Assembly (NCBI GenBank): GCA_023630585.1
Contig: CM042546.1
Coordinates: forward strand, 16,466,810 to 16,530,809
DNA from: Cranoglanis bouderius
Taxonomy: Eukaryota; Chordata; Actinopteri; Siluriformes; Cranoglanididae
Direction of reading: 5' to 3'
DNA: 64,000 nt
In this document: in pieces, positions 29,441 through 40,479 of the stretch
Position numbering within the stretch: the first letter of the stretch is position 1
Layout of the letters: every line of letters begins with the position of its first letter
Position numbers and translations under genes: made by a program
Notes under the pieces: generated by a model
Told to the model about the DNA's origin: nothing
Seen by the model: only the letters and a program-made list of their open reading frames with translations
Databases searched by the model: none

Positions 29441-29872
29441 CACTATAGGGCCAAAAGTATTTGGACACCTGACCATCAGACCCATTTGTGGGCCTTCCCC
29501 AAAAAGCACACAATTGTACAGAATGTCTTTGTATGCTGTAGCATTAAGATTTCCATGACCATGTCCCTGTCCACAAAGCAAGGTCCATAAAGACATGGTT
29601 TGCCAAGGTTGATGTGGACGAAATCAAGTGGCCTGAGCTCTGCCCTCAAACCCACTGAACACCTTTGGGATAATCTAGGACACTGACTGCACATCAGGCC
29701 TCCTCACTCGATTTTAGTGCCACCTTCCAAAAACAGAAAGCCTCCCCAGAAGAGTGGAGGCTGTTATAACAAGGGGAGGGTGGGGGTAACAAACCCCATG
29801 GTAAAACCCATGTTTCTGGAATTGGCACATGTGGGTGTGATAGTCAGGTGTCCACATACTTTTGGCCACAGT
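29441..29872 (+). mobile_element. Tc1-derived non-autonomous element, copy 5
   Basis: It starts CACTATAGGGCCAAAAGTAT and ends with GTGTCCACATACTTTTGGCC. The interior encodes a decayed NPTEHLW segment (CAAACCCACTGAACACCTTT). Confidence 0.75.
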
Positions 29873-30433
29873 TTTATTGGCTAGGCAGCAAGTCATAGCA
29901 TAATGAATGATGTTTTCAGACAGAACAATGTAGTTGCTTAAAAGAAAAAAGAAAACGTTTCACTGCCAATTACATTGCTTTACATATCAAAGTGTTTTTT
30001 AGGAACCATGTATAATACAATACATCAACTATAACTGCTAGTGTAGCTATTGCACCTGAAGCTACAGGAGCTTACTGCACTGCCACATGTTCTTACTGCA
30101 CTGTTTTTAGTTCATTATCTTACCCCTAAATAACAGTACTTAAGAAGCCAGATGGGTTCAGAATCACCTGTGCAGCCAATAAATTAGCTAGTAATACAAC
30201 TCAAAATTTCCTTTTTAGAAGTTTAACATTTGTGAGGACATGGTCCACATGTGACTTATAAAATGGTACAGCAAAAGCCGGTTAAGTTTTATCGCTTTAA
30301 TTTGCATGACCATTAACAGATTGGTAGATTTTTGCAGGAAGTCATGTTACATTAATATTTTCACAGATATAAAACAAACTGGATAGATAAAACTATTGTC
30401 ACAATTTGTTTTAAAAAAAAAGTAGGATATCAT

Positions 30434-30507
30434 TTTATTTGAGAAAACTGCAGAATCACTTGATAAAAACCAAATATTGTTAAAACAAAAAACAATGCCC
30501 ATTTATT
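30434..30507 (-). promoter_or_regulatory. ctsb: ctsb polyadenylation signal candidates
   Basis: On the minus strand, AATAAA occurs at 30502-30507 and 30434-30439, about 140 and 210 nt past the ctsb stop codon. Confidence 0.55.
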
Positions 30508-30646
30508 AATCCAAAACAGAAAAAAAAAAAACTTAAAGAAATCTTGAAATTCTAAAATTTTTCTTTTAAAAAATTGTAAAATAATTTTTAGTTCTATAAT
30601 GCCATATTTGAATGTTCTGAATTCATAATTTCCTCCTGCATAGGAG

Positions 30647-30720
30647 CTACTTAGGGATACCAGCCACAATCTCAGACTCTATGCCACAGTGGTCCTCACC
30701 TCTCAGGATCTTGAAATAAC
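30647..30720 (-). CDS. ctsb: ctsb last exon
   Basis: Reads [23 protein letters not shown] and stop TAG at 30649-30647, ending the R-domain. The acceptor on the minus strand is gtttcag. Confidence 0.97.
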
Positions 30721-33700
30721 CTGAAACAGTAATACAAAAAGCAATATAATTAATCACTCCGATTTACGTTATGCTTTTTGTGATTCACAAGCCGTCCCAG
30801 GCATCCTTTTAGTTTATCATGGTTCACCTACTTACCTTACAAGTTAATCTTCAAACTAATTATGAGTCATGTCAGGTGTTTTGAACAGGCAAAACAAAAA
30901 TATCAAGACCACTGGATGACAGCAGGGAATGTTAGAGAATTATTTTACTGCCGTTATTTTGAGTATGTAAACCTACATGCGTTCTTGATTCAACAATTAA
31001 ACAACATACAACGTTCATTCAAAATAACTGACCACCGTATAGAGTACCAGCTATACACATGTGCAGTTTGTGTTCATTTCTCTCAGAACAGCCATCTCCT
31101 TCTCCATGTCTACAAATTGCATTTAGAAAATGTTCAGTCCCCTTCGATTTTCTTTTTTTTTCCTGCTACACTCATTCTAAAGTAAATCAGTCCTTTGTGG
31201 AGCACTTGGACAATGAAATGCAGCATTAAATTCTTTTTGGGTCTGATGCTACAGATTCAACACCTCTGTATTTGGGGATTTTCTCCAATTCCTCTCTGTA
31301 GTACCTCTCAAGATATCAGATTAGATGGGGAGTGTTCCTGTACCTGTATTTCCAGGTTTCTCCAGATATATTTATTTGGGTTCAAGTCTAGGCTCTGGCT
31401 GGGCCACTCATTCCCACTTCCATGTTCTCTTGGCTGTATTCCGAGTAATTTTTGTACTGGTGGGTAAACCTAATCTGAGGCCCCGAGTGCATATTTTCCA
31501 CAAATATGTCTCACTAGTTTGAGCCATTCATCTTTTTCATCAGCAAAGACAGGGAGGATTCTTAGGATTGTGCAAAAGATCCATATAGCAGAATTGACCA
31601 TATGACAAGTGGTTCCTGGTTTCCTCGAGATTCAGATTGCCATTCAGGCCAGTGTTCTCAATCTTGGTTTCATTAGACCATACAAATCTTTTCATCACAG
31701 GCAAAGAGTCCTTGAAGTGCCTTTTGGCAAATTACAAGTGAGCAGTCATGTAACTTAACTTCATGTACTTTATGTCTGACCACGCTACCACAATGGCCTG
31801 ACTGGTGGAGTACTACAGCGATCCTATGTAACTGACTTCGTTCTTGTCTTTCAAATTAGTTTTCTGGAAGTGTACCTGCTGTGGCATACAATCTTTTTCC
31901 TACAACTAAAAATGCCTGCGCTTCTATATTTTTTTAGCTATTGCATTTTTCTTCATTTTTTGTGTTTTATCTGCCACAAGTTGCATAAACCCCCAAAGGT
32001 GGTGCTCAACACGGACGTTAGCAAGACAACTTGAGGAGAAAAAAAAAAAAAAAAAAAAAAAAAGGATATGTTTGTAACTGGCTTTAAAAGTTACAACATC
32101 TGATCCTAAAACTTCCTTAGTAGTTATTTCACTTGTGAGAAGGATAGACTATTAGCCTGAGAAGTAGCCAGAGAAGGTTGAATTTGAGGTGCACATCCAG
32201 ACACCAGAGAGGGAAGTTCTAGGTGACAGACAAAGATAGGGAGCCCCTATCTCCAACAATGCTAAAAGCACACTAATATTAATGAGGCTTTTAGATGCAC
32301 TAGCAACTATTAGTTGGCTGTATAAATGGTAAATGATCTGCACTTATATAGCACCTTTTATCCTTAGCAGTTCTACAAACTGCTTTACACGGTTTCTCAT
32401 TCTGACACACACACCAGAGCTGCCACGCAAGGCACTAGGTCTGCCATCAGAAGCAACTTGGAGTTCAGTGTCTTGCCCAAAGACACTTTGTCATGTAGAG
32501 GCATGTAGGCTGGGAATCAAACCACCAACCCTGCTCTACCACCTGAGCCACAGCCACCCAGTGTATACCAGGAGCCTGGTCATTTCAGGTAATCTTTCTT
32601 GGGGCTCAATTTCCACTCCTGCTCCAACAGTTGACTCTTTTGAACATTTAGTTAAATCTGACCCAAGCCTCACAAATAATTTTGTTTGCATTAAGAATTG
32701 CAGTAAGTGGTTTTACCATTATCACCCCAATCGGTGTTCCAGGAGTTGGCAGCCAGCCAGTAAGGAGTTCCATTTTCCTCTCCCCAGCCTAGGATCTTGA
32801 TAGCATGACCTCCTACTGCTTCACCAGTAATGTGCTTATAAACACCTGGAATGTGGAACATAAAAACAGAAAGAACACCGTACCTTGAAGGACAAGTGTG
32901 ACTTCTTACTTTACAAACATTAAATCAGTGCTGATATCAGCTTCTAAAATAAACATGTGAAGTTGAAGGAGAGGTTGCTCATCTACCCAGGATTTAACAT
33001 TAAGTGGCTGAGCTGCATTTTTTCCCCCCTATGACATATTACCAAGACCCTGCACTCTCAGACTGCAGTTCTAACCAATATATAATTCCAAACCACTTGA
33101 CCAAGTTTCTAGTCTCAGACAAATCAAATCATTTATTCACACACACAATTTATTGAAGATTCATGCCTCACCAGACTTATACTGAAGAAAGTCCTCATAT
33201 ACGATGAAAGCTCCCTCCACTGGGCCATTCTTATAGAGCTCTTGCATTATCTGCTTCTCATCAGAGGGAACGTTATAGGCCTGTTTACCTACAACAATAA
33301 AAAGGTCCGTTATCTTCCTCAATATTCACAAAGCAATGTGGAATTGTCAAGGGCAAAATTAACTACAGTCTGACTATTTTAAGGTACCTTAGCTTTTATG
33401 CAGTTCACACTGGCAAACAGGTCTATAGATGTAGGTGCTTACCAAAGTGCTTGTCCTGCATGTAAGAGAGACTGTAGCCAGGTTCACATTTTTCGTCACA
33501 GCTTGGAGTGTCTCCACCTTCCCCTGTGCAAGGAGGGCGAGTGCCGTTTACGTGGTGCTCACAGGGCTCAATGGTGTATGGTCGACAGCCTAAGGAACAC
33601 ACAAGATCCATTTAACTAAATGCCACTAAAATTTTAACTATGTGGAAGAGTATACACTTACCTATATGAGAGTCATAGAGTCCACCAGTCACCAGACCTT

Positions 33701-36700
33701 GAGTAGTCCAGAATTCCCAAGCAGCAGAAGGGTACCCACCATTACATCTGAAGTATGAATAGAGCAAAAACAATTGATTTTTGGGTCTCAATAGTATTAT
33801 GAACCCAGTATGGGTCATATTTGTTGGTTGTTGTTTTTTTCCCCCTTTGTTTTGCAGGATGGAGTTAGGGTGAGTGACGTCATGATGGCTGAGGATTTAC
33901 ACCCGTGTTGGAGCTGATGCCAGCAGATTTAAGCAGTTCCCTTCAGTTGCGAGGGGCTCACTCTTCCTTCCTCGTGCTGTTTTAGTCCCGTTTATTTTTT
34001 TAATTTAATCTTACTTAATAAATGTTATTTATTTTTCTTATCACGGAGAGGGAAAAAAGAGGGGAAAAAAAAACAACGACAAATATGACCCATACTGGGT
34101 TCATAACAATAGTGGACACCCCATTAATGTAGTAATCAACAGATATGGGAAGCAAAAAGGCTCTAATTTAGCACATTTACACTTGTCTTCTGTGTTTTCT
34201 TTCATGTTGTGCTGACCTCCAATAGAGTTTTAACTCTGGTATTCTTAAGCCCTGATCTAGTGAACTAGCATGAGGATATGTTTTTGATAGAGATTGCAAC
34301 ATACTATTTTCCATTTTCATATTACAGCACCAATCTGGTTATACAGCAAACACTTTACTCAGCATATTTCAGATGAGACCAGGTTTAACCAATGTTCTCA
34401 ATCCTGTCATTAAAGCCAGTGCATATAACGTCATGTAACCCTTAAATTGTCTGCATAAAATGTATTTATTTATTAATACATTTATTTATTCCTCCCCCTA
34501 AAGATACATCCACGGTAAATGCCACAGTTTCGCTTATACAACAGATTACTTGTACTGGAACATGTTTGCAACATGAAACTGTTGACTGCTGCAAGTTTCA
34601 ATGAAATAACTGGAAGTCTGCTTGCAAAATTTTGCTGACAAGAGATGGTGTGACTGGACCTTTAAGTCACAGATTAGTCATTCAAATGTTTGTAGTAAAA
34701 AGTAGGTACAAGGTGAAATTTTGGTAAATATAATTTTACATTGTCAAAAACTAAACATACACCAACATATTTAACTAAACACTAAACAGATTACTTCAAA
34801 AGCAAGGATAGTGACATGTAATGGCCATGGCTGTTTTTACTGAGGAGGCTTTAAAGTGTTTTAAATATTTGTGATAGTACCCAAAAGATGTCCGAGTCAG
34901 AAGTAGTGAAAGTGCATTATGTAATTTAGTAACGGAACCAAAAGGTTTTATTTCTTGTAAATAAAATTATAGAAAGAACTCCTTCAGTCTTCACCTTGTG
35001 ATTTTTTTTTTGAGCCCATGGATTGGTCCCAACACCAGAAAACCTGATATGGTATTCCAATTTCAAAATATGTGGCTAAATGTGGAGTACCATTTCCCCA
35101 CACATAGCTGATACTTTGACTCTGGGCCCAGTTATACTGATGATCGGCCAAATTTATTTTAGCCCATGAAAAGTGCATTTTATTTTTTTTAGTCTGTACA
35201 GAGAAGTTAACCCTGCTTGTTTCCAATTCAGCTGTGACATGCCTGTGTTGAGATTTGCATGTTCTCCTCATGTCTGCATAGCTGTTTTCCTGTTTCTCCA
35301 GTTTCATCCTACCCCCCATAAACATGCCAGTAAATGGGTGGACTATATTAAATTGCCCCTAGGTGTGAAGGAGTGTCCAAATGTGTGTTATCAATGGAAC
35401 TGTGGTCCCATCCAGGGTGTTATCACACTTCACATCCCCCAAGGATTCACCACCACCTTGACCAGAATAAAGTGGTTATTAAAGATAAATGAGAGAATAT
35501 GACTGGGAATGTTTGCTTTCCTCACGATTCAGGAAGATATGATTTGATTCTAAAAAAGATTCTCGATGCATCTCATTACTATGTTAATGATCAGTCACAG
35601 TTAGGAGTCTGAAGTAATGGATATCCATGAATTGCAGGTTACTGCCACTAGTCCTGCATTTCTCATCAGCTTCATAACTCAAGCTTTTGTGTCAAGTAGG
35701 TTTTTACTGTACAGCATTGGTATAAATACTGTACCTTGGCTCCACGGTGTGTAAGAGGAAACAAAAGCCTTTGTTTTCTACAACTGAGTGCAGATCCTAT
35801 GCAAATAAATGTTGCAAAAGGTTTAGTTGGGTGCCAACTTTTGGCTCGTGTTTGAAGGTTCTCTGGTTAGTCACAACTGTTTTTCCCCCCCCACTAACAC
35901 TAGTGCCAGGTGGAAACTCCTGATGCGATTTCTCTTGCCAAAGTCCATCTGCCTTATAAACCTCAAAGTGTACCCAAATGTAAGCTTTTAAAGAAGGTGC
36001 TGGTTTGACTTCTTGCCGTTAAGTGTTCCACATGTTACTACTTGCCTTCTCCGAAAACATATTTCCCTCTCTTGCTTTTGAATGCAAGCACAGCTTCCAG
36101 AACTGAAAATCTTTCAAAGAATCTTTCAAGAATGAATCACAATGCATTGTCCAAACTATATTATCACCCCACTCCCTGAAGGAATGTACAGTTTTGCCCA
36201 TATTTGCACAGCATGCATAACATGGAACCAATTTTGTCTCCAAGGTAAATGTTTTTGAACACAGTCATAATTCGTTCTTGACCCCTAATAAAGTTCTGTA
36301 GATTTACAGGTTTGCTCACTCACCCCATCCCACACTCAGAGCAACAGGTTAGCAGGTCCTCAGCGGAGATCTCTACGCTCACTTTGGCATTACTATGGAT
36401 GCAGAGTCTGTCCGAGATTGCTTCAGCTGCTCCAAAAGCCTGCAAGTTAGGTGGAACATTACTACTCAACCTGCAGGATGCAGACAGTCATGGAAAATCT
36501 AAATCTCTAATATATTTAATCAGTGCAGTCCTTTTAAGAGCATAAAGCACATACCCAGCAAGACCCACAAGAACCCTGGTCTCGGATCTCTTTTAGAGTT
36601 GGGCAGTTAGGCCACTGCTCTCTGGGGTCAAAATTCTTTGGAAGCTTGATGTCTCCAGCATACTGAACCCTACAAACACACCAAAAATGAGACCCTTTGA

Positions 36701-37944
36701 AGCAGAGAACACATCTGTGCTGACCAGTGCAGAAAGCAAATGAAACAATACTGTCTAATTTTCATTACATTATAATTCCCATAAAGAGTTAGATTTTACA
36801 CTTATTTCATTTTTCCCCCTAGTCAAAATTTTCTGCATTTGTATGCATTCATTTATGCTGGAGAAAGTGCCAATTTGACCATTTTCAGGTGAAAAAAAAA
36901 AAAAAAAACTTTATATGTTGTAGTGTTCTGACAACAAAAGGTCATTTTAGTCTAAAATTTTTTATCTTACTGAAAAGAAGAAACAAGACATGTGATTCAT
37001 CATAAGGGTGATGTGACTACAAAAAAAAAAATAAAAAAAAAAAACACCTCGTGACATTCTTTTTTGTTCCTGAACATCAGCAACTTCAAACTGATCATCA
37101 GATCATTCTTATACAATGAGCATGTTTTGCCAAGTCATTTATGCTTCCACCAGAAAGCGTCAATTCGTGAAAGTTAGAATGTTAGTTAAAATGCTTTTGT
37201 TTACTTTGTTCTCCTGTGCTGACAAGCACAGACACGTTTGTACATTTGAGCAGCAGCAGGTCAACAGTCAATACATCAGCCATGTGGAATAATTTCATGT
37301 TTTTCGGGGATACCCAACATAATTTATATTAAAAAAAATTCTGCCAGCCCACTGGAACTGAGATATAGTACTTTGTAGCACAGTGAAGTACATGTTGTAG
37401 CTTTCTGACATTAAATGGTAGTTTTAAATTCTCATCTAACTGAAAAAAAGGAAACAAGACATGTGATTTGTCACAAAGGTATGTGACCCAAAAAAAAAAA
37501 ATTACCACAATATATTTCCTCCTAAGTTCTGTTGACATTTCATAAAAATTATACTCACATGACTGGGAGTTTTGGTCCTTTTAGCATTGTTCCACACAAC
37601 TGCTTCACATAGCTGTAATCTACATTGCCAAAATTATGTCCAGCCTATAGAGAAAACCAAACAGTCCAAAGTTGAAAACTGATCTTCTAAAGCACTGACT
37701 GCCTTAACTTCAAATTCTCAGGTTGTAAACTTCTAATCTCTTCTTAACATAATGTCTACTTATATTACTGAATTACCACCATCCTTTTACATAGGCAAAC
37801 CATATGAGTACCAGAACTCACTGTCCATGTAGTGTTCGCTTTGTTGATGTAGTTGACCATCTCATGAGAGAGCGCACGTAGATGTGGACGAGCCCAGCAC
37901 ACAGCCAGTGCTGATGCTAGGTACAGCAAAGACAGGCACCTCAT
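30647..37944 (-). CDS. ctsb: cathepsin B, lysosomal cysteine protease (complete coding region)
   Basis: Minus-strand coding exons are 37944-37822, 37644-37559, 36669-36555, 36439-36324, 33747-33662, 33589-33443, 33288-33172, 32845-32717 and 30720-30647: 993 nt, 330 residues, close to the usual 339. The papain-family endo- and dipeptidyl carboxypeptidase acts in lysosomes and endosomes. A signal peptide ([18 protein letters not shown]) precedes the propeptide with its NTTW glycosylation site. Mature enzyme should start near [12 protein letters not shown] (residue about 79). Catalytic Cys107 (QGSCGSCW), His277 (GGHAI) and Asn297 (NSW) are intact. So is the occluding-loop pair His187-His188 (PCEHHVNGT) that gives carboxydipeptidase activity. 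All introns are GT-AG and in phase. Introns hold a SINE, an hAT-like MITE and local duplications. Confidence 0.97.
31195..31720. repeat. old dispersed repeat in ctsb intron
   Basis: Text such as GGGTTCAAGTCTAGGCTCTG, GCTGGGCCACTC and ATTAGACCATACAAATCTTT resembles a repeat common in fish genomes. It is too decayed to classify; I see no intact ends. Confidence 0.4.
32042..32063. repeat. poly(A) tract
   Basis: A run of A in the last ctsb intron. Confidence 0.85.
32325..32575 (-). mobile_element. tRNA-derived SINE
   Basis: The minus strand reads GGCTGTGGCTCAGGTGGTAG at the head, with tRNA-like A and B boxes, then GGCAAGACACTGAACTCCAA. Its tail is GCACTTATATAGCACCT read on the plus strand (TATATAAGTGCAGATCAT on the minus). 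This is a widespread fish SINE architecture. Confidence 0.75.
32717..32845 (-). CDS. ctsb: ctsb exon with catalytic His and Asn
   Basis: Reads [40 protein letters not shown] and DN. It holds the catalytic histidine (GGHAI) and asparagine (NSW). Confidence 0.98.
33172..33288 (-). CDS. ctsb: ctsb exon
   Basis: Reads [38 protein letters not shown]. It contains the GPVEGAF motif of the R-domain. Confidence 0.98.
33443..33589 (-). CDS. ctsb: ctsb exon with occluding loop
   Basis: Reads [40 protein letters not shown] and SYMQDKHF. It bears the cathepsin B-specific occluding loop with its two histidines and a kept N-glycosylation sequon (NGT). Confidence 0.98.
33662..33747 (-). CDS. ctsb: ctsb exon
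   Basis: Reads [28 protein letters not shown], between the S2 region and the occluding loop. Confidence 0.98.
33797..34106. mobile_element. 310-bp hAT-like MITE carrying a CRE
   Basis: The ends TTATGAACCCAGTATGGGTC and, inverted, the same 20 bases plus ATATTTGT form TIRs of at least 28 bp. The flanks are CAATAGTA (33789-33796) and CAATAGTG (34107-34114), an 8-bp duplication with one change, which points to hAT. The interior holds TGACGTCA at 33875-33882. There is no coding capacity. Confidence 0.75.
33875..33882. promoter_or_regulatory. CRE palindrome inside the MITE
   Basis: TGACGTCA, the full cAMP response element, within GGGTGAGTGACGTCATGATG. Function is untested. Confidence 0.45.
34250..34320 (+). 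repeat. L2-type 3' tail fragment
   Basis: CCTGATCTAGTGAACTAGCA, TGAGGATATG and TTTTTGATAGAGA recur near 39,320, 44,865 and 49,700. Confidence 0.5.
34321..35229. other. ctsb: ctsb intron, no recognised feature
   Basis: AT-rich intronic DNA without supported exons or element ends. Confidence 0.6.
35230..35480 (+). mobile_element. diverged SINE fragment
   Basis: TTTGCATGTTCTCCTCATGT, CTGTTTCTCCAGTTTC, ATTAAATTGCCCCTAGGTGT and CCCATCCAGGGTGTT follow the order of the SINE family also seen at 15.9 kb. Confidence 0.6.
36324..36439 (-). CDS. ctsb: ctsb exon
   Basis: Reads [38 protein letters not shown], the L-domain helix following the catalytic cysteine. Confidence 0.98.
36555..36669 (-). CDS. 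ctsb: ctsb exon with catalytic Cys
   Basis: Reads [38 protein letters not shown]. It contains the propeptide cleavage region and the nucleophile cysteine. The donor gtatgt falls right after the tryptophan codon. Confidence 0.98.
36880..37505. repeat. local duplication in ctsb intron
   Basis: Blocks 36,915-37,045 and 37,385-37,500 share ACTGAAAAGAAGAAACAAGA or ACTGAAAAAAAGGAAACAAGA with CATGTGATT, CACAAAGGT or CATAAGGGTGAT, and GTGAC followed by poly(A). This suggests a tandem duplication about 460 bp apart. Confidence 0.6.
37559..37644 (-). CDS. ctsb: ctsb exon (propeptide)
   Basis: Reads [28 protein letters not shown] and two bases of a methionine codon, matching the cathepsin B propeptide (AGHNF..VD.SY.K.LCGT). 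Confidence 0.97.
37822..37944 (-). CDS. ctsb: ctsb first coding exon (signal peptide)
   Basis: The ATG is at 37944-37942. It encodes an 18-residue hydrophobic signal, then [20 protein letters not shown] and TWT. The ORF is open further upstream, but the acceptor-like sequence just before the ATG and the signal peptide fix this start. Confidence 0.95.
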
Positions 37945-38499
37945 TCTAAAACACAAAACAATTTGAAGCGCACATTTAGTGTGTGTAGCTAACCACCTCT
38001 GGAAAGCAAGTCCTGACTGTCTAGCACTGATTGCACCAAAGAAGTCCAATTAAATGGGACTTGAGGCTGCACATTAAAGAGTTCCATTTAGGTTGCAGTC
38101 ATGCAGATAAACACTCTGTGCCTCACTTCATACAACAGTGCTAAGAAGCCATAACCCAGACAGCAGACCAATTCTAAGCCAAGTATGAGAAGCTTTAGGA
38201 ACATAAGTCAGTCTGGCAAGTGTATTGTGGGCCAAATTGACTAAGCAATGACATCTACCACCAAATATGGCTTGATGCCTGATCGAATCTTCCCAATCAT
38301 GCTCAAGCTTTAAGCTGTCATTTCTGGCCCATATCGTTGCTGAGATATAGTATTATAAAGGCGGATTTGAGGCTATGCTCTGGCAATCAGTTCATTGCCT
38401 ACAGTTCACATTGGGATGTAGGCCAGAAGAAAATGGTAAGTGCAGGCTAGTGCTGAGTCATCCTGCCTTTAAATGTTCATGTGACAAATTACACAATTC

Positions 38500-38540
38500 A
38501 CACATGGGGTGGGGGTGGAGGGGAATGGGGGGGGGTGGAT
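38500..38540. repeat. G-rich simple sequence
   Basis: GGGGTGGGGGTGGAGGGGAA and GGGGGGGGGTGG in ctsb intron 1. On the G strand this could form a G-quadruplex. Confidence 0.6.
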
Positions 38541-38595
38541 GTTTCACTCCCCTGAACATGCAATATTTTATTTATTTTATTTAAACAAACAAACA

Positions 38596-38870
38596 AAAAA
38601 AGTCTCATCTAGGAACCCCATGTTTAGGATTTAATATTTCCATAAATATTCCCAGCCACATGAAATTTGGCAGACATAAAGACAAACCTTCCCCCCCCTA
38701 TCAGAAGTTGCAACAGAAGGCCAGTTTTTTTTTTGTTGTTGTTGTTTTTTTCCTTATGGGGTCCTCAAAATGAGAAAAAAGTACAAATTTTCCAGACGAG
38801 AGTGACCTTATTGGCTTACACACCCCATTTTATTAGACGCAGAAGCTAAAAGTCACAAAAAAGCCAAATC
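38596..38870 (+). repeat. unnamed dispersed repeat, copy 2
   Basis: Second copy of the repeat at 17,515-17,800, in the ctsb 5' intron. It has CCCCATGTTTAGGATTTAAT, ATTCCCAGCCACATGAAATT, GGGGTCCTCAAAATGAGAAA and GAAGCTAAAAGTCACA. Confidence 0.7.
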
Positions 38871-39169
38871 TGTGGTCTGAACAACCAGTAAAACTCGAGA
38901 TATTGACAAAATTACAAGACAAGCTCAAATAATTGTGCTACTTTTCTGAAACCTGGCAACCCTGGTTAATTCTATTCGCACTGTGTTCGTCTCTCGCACA
39001 CTGTTAAACCTGCTGTATCAAAACACTGTCGAGGAAATGGACGTTTAAAACGTCTCGAAAACAGCTGCTGTGTTTGGTCGACTCTCAAATACATATTACG
39101 GAGATACTCTAAATATTTACTCGATGTTAGCCTATAGTACAAGTCTAGTGTGATAGCATTTCGACTTAC

Positions 39170-39240
39170 TTTTGTTTGTTTTTCCGTTATTAACGTCGCC
39201 CTGCCGCACCCGAATCTGTGGTCACGAGCTTCTGCTGCAG
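39170..39240 (-). other. ctsb: possible untranslated ctsb exon
   Basis: On the minus strand, a CATCTGCAG acceptor-like site precedes about 70 bases rich in CpG (GGGTGCGGCAGGGCGACG), followed by a strong donor GTAAGT starting at 39169. No ORF is expected in a leader exon. Only splice-signal evidence supports it. Confidence 0.35.
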
Positions 39241-39660
39241 ATGAAACGCGTTAAACAAAGCAACATTGTGTATTAACCCCATTAACAAGGTTTTTTTAGA
39301 CTGATTTGGACTCTTAGTCTTTGACCTAGTGACTTATCATGAGGATGTGTTTACGATAGAGACTACAAAACACTTGTGTAAATGGCTCGGGCTGGAATAC
39401 CTTCCCAAATGTGGTTTCAAAAACAGTAAACAACAATTCGACGTCATATCCTGTTTAATTCAAGCCTATAAAGACAGATAACACTTCAAACTCATGACAT
39501 AAACTACTGTTTCCATGAAAACTCCTATTAACAACTATCTAAATTCTTATTTCCTTTAGCTTAAGTTAACCTAAGCCTGTTAAAAGACGAAACATGCAAA
39601 AATGCATCGACCGAATACATTTATAACTCATACAATATAGACAAAGCATTGTCCTCTTAC

Positions 39661-39710
39661 CTGAATTAGTTGTCCCTTATGCGGCGTGTGACTTGATTGT
39701 GCTGCCTTTA
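39661..39710 (-). other. ctsb: possible ctsb first (leader) exon
   Basis: On the minus strand, ACAACTAATTCAG is followed by a good donor GTAAGA at 39660. A TATA-like CATAAAGG lies at about 39,702-39,709, so transcription could start near 39,680. Inference only. Confidence 0.35.
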
Positions 39711-39738
39711 TGAAGACGACCCCCGTGTTTTAGAGAAA

Positions 39739-39758
39739 TCATGTGATTAGTCATGTGC
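39739..39758. promoter_or_regulatory. ctsb: two E-box/M-box-like sites upstream of ctsb
   Basis: TCATGTGA at 39739-39746 and TCATGTGC at 39751-39758 lie 12 bases apart upstream of the candidate leader exon. MiT/TFE factors (TFEB, MITF) bind TCATGTGA and the CLEAR motif GTCACGTGAC in promoters of lysosomal genes, including cathepsins. Confidence 0.4.
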
Positions 39759-39759
39759 G

Positions 39760-40430
39760 TTTCTGACAAAGTGACAAAGGCAGGTTGGGAAATGAAACTG
39801 TGGTTGGAAAAAAAAAACGTCTTGCGTCAAAATAAAAGCCTGCAAATTCAGCATCTAAATTGCATGAATATGCAAACTAAAAGACATCCCCGCTGAAAAA
39901 AGAAAAAACAAAAGAAACAATCACGGAAATTCTTATGGTTTCCATTACAAATACCATCAGCTAACCATTAAAACCATTACCGTTACTGGTCCTTAATGGT
40001 ATCCACTAGACATAACATGCCACCATCAGAAGGCAACAAATTACCAGTAGAGATCCACAGGGACTATTACAGTTTCCTTTCAAACCAATACAATTCCCAT
40101 TATAACCATTAAAACCATTACAAATTCTATAAGTTTCTGTAGTTTTTGTTTGTTTGTTTGTTTGTTTGTTTTTTCAGCACGGATATTATGAAATAATGCA
40201 CACTGTGTGTTCGTATGAAACTTTAACAAATAAAAATATTCACCAGTCACCAATACTGTACTTGAATTATTATTGCAACCCTATATTTGAAACTATCTTT
40301 TGGATGTATGCAACAAATGTTGTATGACACTGTCCCACATTACCTGAACATGTTAGATAAAGTAGGATAATATGATATGCTTTCTATTTCTGCTGTAAAT
40401 CTATCCTAACGTGTTACACGAAACCTGAGG
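39760..40430. other. ctsb 5' flank, no recognised gene
   Basis: AT-rich, with several related CCATTA-type blocks near 39,950-40,130 (ACCATTAAAACCATTAC repeated at 39,964 and 40,105). No ORF of note. Confidence 0.55.
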
Positions 40431-40479
40431 CTGGGGGTGGGGAGGGGTTGGAGCTTTAATTCTTCAGTTTCCCAGTGTG

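Noticed and set aside
38375..38584. ORF upstream of the ctsb coding start
   Set aside because: It is on the opposite strand to ctsb and low-complexity in its second half (glycine run from G-rich DNA).
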